Shown: positions 57,099 through 64,000 of the stretch, piece by piece
How the letters are laid out: every line of letters begins with the position of its first letter
Position numbering within the stretch: position 1 is the stretch's first letter
Origin: Oikopleura dioica
Taxonomy: Eukaryota > Chordata > Appendicularia > Copelata > Oikopleuridae
Direction of reading: 5' to 3'
NCBI GenBank assembly: GCA_907165135.1
Contig: OU015568.1
Location: 1,124,501-1,188,500 of the forward strand
Length of the DNA stretch: 64,000 nt
The notes under the pieces: generated by a model
The model's database searches: none
Seen by the model: only the letters and a program-made list of their open reading frames with translations
What the model was told of the DNA's origin: nothing
Program-made: the position numbers and the translations under genes

Positions 57099-57441
57099 AT
57101 CAATTTTTTCCATCCCAATCATCAACATGCCAAATCACGTGTTACCGCTTCTCGTCTTCCACACAGCGTCATAGCAGTATAAAGTGACTTGTATACTGCT
57201 ACATTTTCCTTCTACTGTATCCCTCGAAAATAATCATATTCTTATTCCTTTCACAATAAATAAAAAAAGGGCTAAGAAATCTTTTATTCGTCAATTTGAT
57301 ATTATCAAACTGACTCAGGTCAGATCTCTTTCTCCTCTTGAAATCCTACCCCTCCGACTTTTCCTAATGATCGAAATCGCTTTCCTCGCGAGCTTCGAAA
57401 TCCTTTTCACTTCCTTTTTGTGCGATTTTTATTCTATTTTC
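57099..57441. other. Spacer between ZP gene and next gene
   Basis: AT-rich; AATAAATAAA at about 57256 may end the ZP transcript. No gene seen. Confidence 0.35.
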
Positions 57442-59444
57442 ATGGAGGAGCTTTTGAAGAAAAATGAGGGTAAGGAACAAGATGATCTAAATGATAAGTC
57501 ATTGTTGATTTCAACTATAGATTATGCCATTCCAGGAGAGAAGAGACGACTTGGAACTTTCAGGCAAGAAGGGAAGCTCAATACATCGAGAGTAGTTTCT
57601 TCATTCGGTAAGAATAGAGCAGAAGAGCTGGGTCGAATGTTTTAAGTGTACATTGGTTTTTCATCTGCTTTTGCTGTCTCACCGCCACTTGGGTCTTGTA
57701 CCTGACCGAGGTCATGTTCGGCTCAAACCATGAGAAAATCAAGCTCCAGCTTGCTTCTGATAAAATCGGTGAATACTAAGCTTATGGCTCTTGTTAAAAT
57801 TTTCAATTAGAAAAAATTGATTGTGGCATTGGCGAAGAAATTTCATGCGCAGACCTTTTCATTATTGCTCCAGACAACGCGATTGTTGGGGACATCGTGT
57901 TCTTCACAGCGGAGGCGATGGAAGCCATAGAAGAAAAAATATGTGACCCGGTGGAAGACTTCAAAAGAATGTTTCTCTCGGCTTTTAAATTCAGCAGATT
58001 TTGCTTAGAGAGAAACAAAAAATAGCGTGTTTCTTCCGCGACCCTAGAATACCAATCAGAAATGAGTCGATAGACGAATTTAGCAACCAGACTGACATTG
58101 CCTACGGAATGGCGCATGTTATCTTGGATGAAGGATCGCTTGTTCATGGTTCCGTTTGGCTGATTCCAAGAGACAGCGAAGATATTCTTATCTTCCCCGG
58201 GATCAACGGGAACTTGGTGGAGCTCGATAGAACGATGGAAGAATACAGTTTTTATGCAGTTATGGATGGTAGGAAAATAAATGTAAATTTTTATGAAGAA
58301 TTTTAGGTTTTATTTTCATAACCCAACCAAAAGACTATCACATGGAAATACTGATTGATGATATTCCTGCGAATCGAATGATGCTACCACGAAGGTCTGA
58401 AATACGAAAAGCACAAATGCAGGCAACTTATGTTGATGTTGCTATGATTGACGCTCAAAACTCGCTCATAAAAATTGATGTCAAAGAAGGACAAAAAATT
58501 AAGATTAAAAAAGTCCGCACGACAGAGGCTCACAGATTTGGGGACCATAAATATCCTTTTAGTTTTTTGAAATTGTATTTAAAAATTTGCAATTTCTCGA
58601 GTATGTTTTTTGATTGTCAAGCAGCTGAAGAATCTAGAGTAGATGAATTACCATAAGAATTTTTCGACTAAAATTTTTATTAAGATAATTCCGGTATCGT
58701 TATCAAAATATTATTGGTCCCGAGAAAGCCTGAAAATGAATTTTTATACTGACGAATGGAAAACAAGCGGAAGTCTTATCCAGAAGATGTGCGACTTTTG
58801 CTCTGCTCAGCGTAGAATCGAACAAGCCCAAAATGGCTCAACCTGCGAGTAAGAATCCTTACATAAAATCAATATTAACACACATCTCTTCAGACAAAGA
58901 GAATGGTTTCGACAACAGCTAGAACCTCTGTGGTTCCCAATTCAAAACGGAAAGAGATGCTCCTTCGAAATACCGGGGCTCGGCAAAAAGGACAGCTTTT
59001 CCGTTGTTAGTAATCATGGAAATAATAAAAATACACCGAACATCATGATTTCTCCTGGCCTGGTGCTCGCACGAGATACTTATTTCCAACAGGTACTCGA
59101 GGTCCTCTGAGTCGACATGAAAGAATCTCTAGTGCCATCTATCCATGGAATTGAAAATCTCATCTGCCGCGGCCGACAGGTTTAATTTGCAGTTATCATT
59201 GCTTCAAGAAGCCAATCCGGCTAAACGAGATTTGATCAGGACATCCATTGAACGAATCGGTACGCAGAAAAACCTATCTTTTTATCTGAAAAATCGCTTA
59301 GAGAACAATCTAATGATAACTGGAGACTTCATCCCGTTTCAAGGAAGAAACTACATCCAAATATCGATTTCGGCAATTGGAAGCATGACGTTTGTGGCTA
59401 AAGGTGTAGAATCATTTATTTTCTTCCTTAATAATGGTTTATAA
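57442..59444 (+). CDS. Type II membrane protein with repeated ectodomain modules, unrecognised
   Basis: The ATG at 57442 opens MEELLKKNEGKEQDDL. The exon ends at 57563 with a GC donor (CAG|GCAAGA) and resumes at 57647 in frame: SVHWFFICFCCLTATWVLYL is a membrane helix. The ectodomain has a module (EEISCADLFIIAPDN to SFYAVMDGFIFITQ) that looks similar in layout to a later one (CSFEIPGLGKKDSF to RNYIQISISAIGS). Introns at about 57779, 57945-57988, 58269, 58853 and 59095 fit. The join between 58600 and 58730 is not solved, so this may be two genes, the second from about 58643. No family recognised. Confidence 0.5.
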
Positions 59445-60057
59445 TTTATAAATGAGTTCGTTTTATTGCAGGCTAAACGCTATGCATTTATCTTTAAGCA
59501 TTTATCTACTGATGTCAATTAACGATTATAATTTATAAATCACTTTTGAGACATATTGTCTCATCTTCAGGTAAAAGCTGGTGTCAAATTGTGACGTACC
59601 TGAGAAAGGCAAAAGTCAGACTGACTTCTCCGCCTGTCAACTTATGAATTTTGTTTTCGTCTTTTATTTTTCGAACAGTTCTCACTAAATAAGATTAATA
59701 GATCTTTAATCTTTCTTTAGAAATGACGATTTCCAAGTGCAAAATGATGAAAAGCCAACCTAGAGTTCCTTGACAATCTGACACCAATAGATTTTTGTTT
59801 CTGATATGCTTTGAATCATAGGCAAAATAAATCGTTCAAACTTGCTACCACTCGCTACAATTTAAAAAAAGACATCCGGGTATTCTGGAATAATAACAAG
59901 TTCTTGCGCCGCGGAGATAACTGACCATCAAAATCATGGGAACGAGCCGTCTTGGGAAGACGGGTTGATCCTTGATGTCAGCGCTTTTTTGTTTGTGACC
60001 TTCTTAAAACGCCATTTACCGATTTTAACCCAGGGCTCATTCGCGAAAATAAGAAAG
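59445..60057. other. Spacer, no gene seen
   Basis: AT-rich. A repeated ATAATTTATAAAT occurs at 59444 and 59528. Nothing else. Confidence 0.35.
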
Positions 60058-61051
60058 ATGAGAATTAAACCAATAAAAGCTCAATGCGCTTTTTGCAAGA
60101 AAAAAGGATTATTGAGAAGAACGGAAAAAGGGAAAATTTGCTTGATTCCTGGTGAGTTGAATTGATTTAAACTGAGATCAAGGAGGAGAATTTCTTTTAG
60201 ACGAGGCGACAAAAAAACAAAGATTTGATGTTTTCACGAAATCGATGTTTGAGAGTCACGGTTTTGGGACGACGAAGCAAATGATCAATTTCGTGATCTA
60301 TGGGAGCATTTTTTGGATCATGACAATGGTTCTAGCGAATTTCGTGAATTACGAAAGGACGAAATTTCGCCCTGGAGTCGGCTCTTACTGCATCAGAGAG
60401 TTCAAAACATGCATTCAAAACTTCGAATACAATTCATGCTTAAATCCACTTTATAACTGCGCCAGTCTTTCGCACGACGATTACGGTAGTTTTCATTTTC
60501 CGGAGAAAATGGCCGAACTCAACTTCCCAGCGTCGGATGAAAAAGAAATTTTTACAGATGAAGAAAACGAGCTCAATCGAAATCTTTGCTTCCAAACAGC
60601 TGGTTTATCCAGAAATCTTTGCGAAAATCTTTGCTTTGAGTCGCAGTTTAGTTTTATCGAGGACGAAAAATTTATTGAAGCGATGAACAAGCCACCTGAA
60701 GAGTATCATTGGCAAGTTGACGAAAAATCTGCTACTTATAATCATTCAAAAAACTTCGAGTGCATGGAAATTTGCAAGTATGCTGCTGGAATTCAAGAGA
60801 GAGATGATTGCCCACAGGAAAAAAGGTGCCCAAACGGCTGTCCTTGCAAAGGCTACAAATGTACCAAAAATCACCCGAGAGACGACATTGTCTACATCGA
60901 AAAATATCACAAGGGCAATCGAATTGATTTCCCCGCTGACAAAGGGTTTTACAAAATGATGCCATCAAATATTCGATTTGAGAAAATTGAAAGTCCAGCT
61001 TTTATCTTAGGGTTGGAAAAATGCTCAAAGCGTGAACAGACTAAAGTTTAA
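60058..61051 (+). CDS. N-terminal part of membrane-anchored cysteine-rich kelch-like protein
   Basis: Two exons (60058-60152 and about 60201 to 61051). The cytosolic start MRIKPIKAQCAFCKKKGLLR contains a CxxC. One membrane helix (MINFVIYGSIFWIMTMVLANF) follows, then a cysteine-rich ectodomain (FKTCIQNFEYNSCLNPLYNC; NGCPCKGYKCTKN). It then passes into IDFPADKGFYKMM, which resembles FDFPLDGTNPYLEG of the kelch gene at 36461-44469. A local stop occurs at 61049, but I think the gene continues at 62216 through an intron filled with transposons. If not, this is a complete 310-residue membrane protein. Confidence 0.55.
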
Positions 61052-61266
61052 AATTAAAGATAATTAAGATAAGAGATTCTAGTGAAGACGTCAAAGAATA
61101 GTGACGTGAGGGAGACAATAACTTAGCTTTTTCGAACGAAAAATGGTTAAGATATTCCTCTGCGTATTTTTACACGCCCATATAATGATTATATTATAAA
61201 TTATTAAGAAAATAAAGATAAAAACACAAGGCATTACGCAGTCGAAGATAAAAAGTTTTTTCAGGT

Positions 61267-61287
61267 GACAGTGTCACCGTGACACTG
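61267..61287. repeat. Perfect short palindrome
   Basis: ACAGTGTCAC, one base, then GTGACACTGT. A related GCAGTGTCACTGC lies at 62166-62178. Confidence 0.6.
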
Positions 61288-61383
61288 TAACTTTCCGATT
61301 TTGAACTGAAATTGAAGGGAACGTGGCCTTATAGTGGATTTTTTTAGGATGACAGATTTTGAGAATTTGTCGAAAAAGTGGCC

Positions 61384-62062
61384 TTAAGGCTAGGGTGGTC
61401 AATTTTGACCAAGTCTTAGATTCTTTTTTGACCCGCATTTTTGGATTCCTCAGGAAATTTGGAGCAAAAAACTCCTTATGCACTTTTTCGCTATCTCAAC
61501 TCTATCTCCGGGAAATTGCGATTAAAAGTGCAGAAAATTAGTGTATTTTGAAAGTGAACCCAATATTATGAAATTTCAATCCTTTACAATAGTGGCATAT
61601 GATACATTTTTGGAAAGCTCACATTCAGCACATTCATTTAGGGTAGGGCTGAGGGCGTCTAGGCTATGCCCGAAGGGCAATTTATAGGAATGAATAGTCA
61701 AATATAGGTACCTTGGTTTATTGAAAAAAATTCTTAAGAAAAAGTTATCAAATAAAAAAAAAGCTTCTGTAAATTTTAAGATTAGGGTCTAAGAAACCTA
61801 AAAAGAGTAAGAGTTGATAGGACCATTATGCAAACTTTGGAGCTTTGGAGCCCTGAAGATGGGCTATTTTCGCGATTTTAGCCGAGATGCCAACTTTGAA
61901 GCCGCCGGAAGTGGCTTTTTCCTTGGGATTACGGAAAAAGCTTCTGTTATTCAGAAGATCTAAGATAGATCTCTATTAAATGCTATTATGGGGTACTCTG
62001 GCATTCACAAGTCCAGAGTTTATGAGCCTTGCTTTGGGCCAAATCGACCACCCTAGCCTTAA
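61384..62062. mobile_element. piggyBac-like MITE with TTAA target duplication
   Basis: The element (61388-62058, 671 bp) starts GGCTAGGGTGGTC and ends GACCACCCTAGCC, flanked by TTAA on both sides. TTAA insertion is typical of piggyBac. No transposase. Confidence 0.8.
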
Positions 62063-62095
62063 AAGGGTCGGCCTTAAAAGTGTTTCACACTGTAC

Positions 62096-62211
62096 TAAGA
62101 ATCTGGGGTTGAGTTAATCGTTAGGTTAGGGATCAAAGTTTGATCATCAAACTCAGCATTTACTCAGCGCAGTGTCACTGCTTTGAGCATTAACCGACCC
62201 CAGATCTAAGC
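62096..62211. mobile_element. Small inverted-repeat element
   Basis: AATCTGGGGTTGAGTTAAT and the inverse ATTAACCGACCCCAGATCT, with GGGATCAAAGTTTGATCATC in the middle. MITE-like. Confidence 0.5.
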
Positions 62212-62215
62212 GACC

Positions 62216-63758
62216 ATGAAGATGCCGTATCGACATTTTGCTCAGTTTGGTTCCAAGGGAATCATTATATTCTCCGAGCATTGGAATCTACGTCACGATC
62301 AACTTTTGGTAGTTCAGATATTCAAGTTCTCAAAATTCTCGACTCAGGAAAACTTATTCTTTTGCAAACTTTTGAAATGCACATATCAGTCTTGTTTCCG
62401 CACAAACACAAAATATGTGGCACTGGAATTTACAAGCTTGATTTTGATGGCGAAACGAGACAATATATATTAAAAGAAAAAATCTTCTTTTGTCCAATTC
62501 TGCATTTTCACGCGCAGGACGGGGCGCACTGACTATGTCAGGAATGTCAGGAATATCAGGATTTTTCAATTTAGGGGTATATGATGTGGGAAATTTTTCC
62601 ACCAAAAAAATTTTTTTTCGAGCAGTGAGAGTTGGGCCCCGCCAACCCAATGAGTTTTCTACAAGAAAATTCATTCGTAAGGGCCTTTAGGCCCTTATGC
62701 ATGCCCAATATCGTCAAATTTTTTTCCCGATTTTGGCCAAATCCTGACATTCCTGACATTACTGACATACTCAGTATCCTCCCGCAGGACTGTTATTTTC
62801 TTGAATTCGAAGGGGAAAGCAATGTATATTTACGAAAACTGTCATCAGCAAGGCCAAGACCAACTTTTCTCGAACCCAGTTCTGGTCATGGTGTATCGAC
62901 GATGAATTTAAATGGCTTTTTTGTAAGCTCTTTTCCTGGGCTCGGCACCCTGAGTCAGGGTTTGAGAGATCGAAAATGATAAGCTGCGTAGCGGCTTTTT
63001 TAAAAACCCTTTGCGGCTTCGCCAGCAGTTAAAAATAAGATCGAATGATAATCTTGCGGCTTTTATTTTCGATTTTTCGTACCCTTATTCAGGTTGCCGA
63101 TCTCAGCCCTTTTCTTTTTTAAAAAATAAAACATATTCTTTCAGACGATAATAAGCTACGATTTTGTCACACAAAAAATCCAGATCGACAAGTTTATGGG
63201 ACTCGAAAATTCCCAAGTCGATTCATGGAGCCACGAATCTGTTTCTCGTTCACCGAACTATCGCTCGGAAAGGGACGAGTTCGGAAATATTGTCGAAGGG
63301 AGATTTTTTCTAGCAGCTTTGCCGGATAATGAAGGAGTCCTGTTGCTAACATCAAACTTTGAGTGGGGCTCGCCGGTCGACCGAATAACAGTGAATCGGA
63401 TTTATAAGAATAACTGGTTATATGTTGGCGTTTTTAATATTCCGAGACATAGAATACGGCATATGAGTATAAGGAAATGATTACTATTTGACGATTTTTG
63501 AAGATTTTATCAATTTTATTGGCAAAATAAATTTGATCATCTTGAAAAAGCGCTCTTGATACAGCATTTATTCTCCAAGGAAAAATCTATGTGGACCGCA
63601 AAATCGACACTTGTGTGCGATCATCTGCTTATGGATGCGGTAAATGGCTGGCTACTGGCTCAGAAATATTCCTCCTTGATTATGAAAGAAAAACACATAT
63701 AAAGCAAGAGTTACAGCTTGATTTGCCGAAAAACTATAACTACGAGCTGATACTGTAA
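62216..63758 (+). CDS. C-terminal kelch-like propeller part, probably same gene as 60058-61051
   Basis: Pieces that join are: a first exon with FAQFGSKGIIIFSEHWN; after a 56-base intron (about 62292-62347), KLILLQTFEMHISVLFPHK; then an exon from 62788 (DCYFLEFEGESNVYLRK) to 62920; then an exon from 63144 to 63475; and a last exon from about 63551, with FILQGKIYVDRK, CGKWLATGSEIFLLDYERK and the end KNYNYELIL. The last intron would have a GA donor (AG|GAAATG). Kelch-blade-like F.xG.IY and W.....I..LD patterns match the gene at 36461-44469. The first acceptor and the joint around the element at 62534 are uncertain. Confidence 0.5.
62534..62769. mobile_element. Inverted-repeat element with TGTCAG repeats
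   Basis: The left arm is built from TGTCAGGAATGTCAGGAATA and the right arm is the inverse (CCTGACATTCCTGACATTAC). The centre has a GGCCTTTAGGCCC hairpin. It lies in a probable intron of the kelch-like gene. Confidence 0.6.
62939..63106. mobile_element. GGCAACC-family MITE in kelch-like gene intron
   Basis: GGCTCGGCACCCTGAGTCAG at the left, 17 bases after the donor GTAAGC, and CAGGTTGCCGATCTCAG at the right. A TAAGCTGCGTAGCGGC/CTTGCGGCTT inner inverted repeat is present. Confidence 0.6.
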
Positions 63759-64000
63759 ATAAGCTCGTGTAACTGTAAATAAATACGCTTGTTTTATTGC
63801 TCAATAGCACGAGAAATATTTATTGAGAATTTTCGTTTTCAGTATCAGTAAGAAAAATTGCAGTGAAAAGAGTGCCTATCAAGCTATACGAATAAATAGA
63901 GTAGCGGATGATATAGTAAAGAGGAACGAGAAAGAGGCGATTGTTGTGTTGCAGTCCTAAAAATCATCTTAGTCGGTCTCAAATACAGTCTGTTTGAAAG
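63759..64000. other. Right-end spacer
   Basis: AATAAATA near 63777 probably ends the kelch-like transcript. Nothing else seen. Confidence 0.35.

Noticed and set aside
1-64000. tRNA, rRNA, spliced-leader RNA genes and CRISPR arrays
   Set aside because: I saw no cloverleaf with A and B boxes, no rRNA-like block, no spliced-leader sequence and no evenly spaced direct repeats.

Overview
The window looks like compact eukaryotic, invertebrate-chordate DNA. The best guess is an appendicularian (larvacean) tunicate such as Oikopleura dioica. The evidence is many introns of only about 40-60 bases, a scattering of GC-AG and possible GA-AG introns beside the usual GT-AG ones, genes packed on both strands, and animal families (class B hormone-receptor domain, ZP domain, XK-related, SLC6, SLC52, FBXO8). 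The species was not tested against any database.

Layout. 1-1455 (-) is a secreted protein with Ly6/uPAR-like cysteine repeats that runs off the left end. 2686-3650 (-) is an SH2 protein. 3924-5512 (+) is an alanine/lysine-rich helical protein. 5867-7051 (-) has a bZIP-like basic region and a homeodomain. 7371-10160 holds a tandem duplication of a 2-Cys peroxiredoxin; the second copy has lost its resolving-cysteine segment. 10801-12710 (+) is a riboflavin transporter, 13139-14519 (-) an XK-related protein and 16380-19152 (+) an SLC6 transporter. 19545-22614 (+) is a divergent kinase-like gene broken by a 7-bp tandem duplication and by a Penelope-like element. 22975-26708 holds a small secreted protein, a chitin-binding (CBM14) protein and two small membrane or secreted proteins. 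27844-30514 (+) is a secreted trypsin-like protease whose Thr-rich linker is split by a TIR element.

30776-36226 is a tandemly duplicated block. It contains a Kazal protein, a two-membrane-segment protein with a hormone-receptor (HRM) domain, and a small secreted protein. 36461-44469 (-) is a secreted cysteine-rich kelch protein. One of its introns holds a complete Ty3/gypsy-type LTR retrotransposon (37299-43785) with apparently identical LTRs, and a hAT-like MITE sits across its start codon. 44967-45981 (-) is FBXO8, 46847-49606 (-) a class A GPCR, 53373-53624 (+) a small acidic protein, 54228-57098 (+) a CCP/ZP membrane protein, and 57442-59444 (+) an unrecognised type II membrane protein. 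60058-63758 (+) is a second cysteine-rich, kelch-like protein, this one membrane anchored.

There is no single pathway. The common themes are secreted and surface proteins, and very active small transposable elements that sit in introns, coding linkers and gene starts. At least ten inverted-repeat elements are visible. One family (ends carrying GGCAACC) is found in every intact case inside a short intron close to the splice donor.
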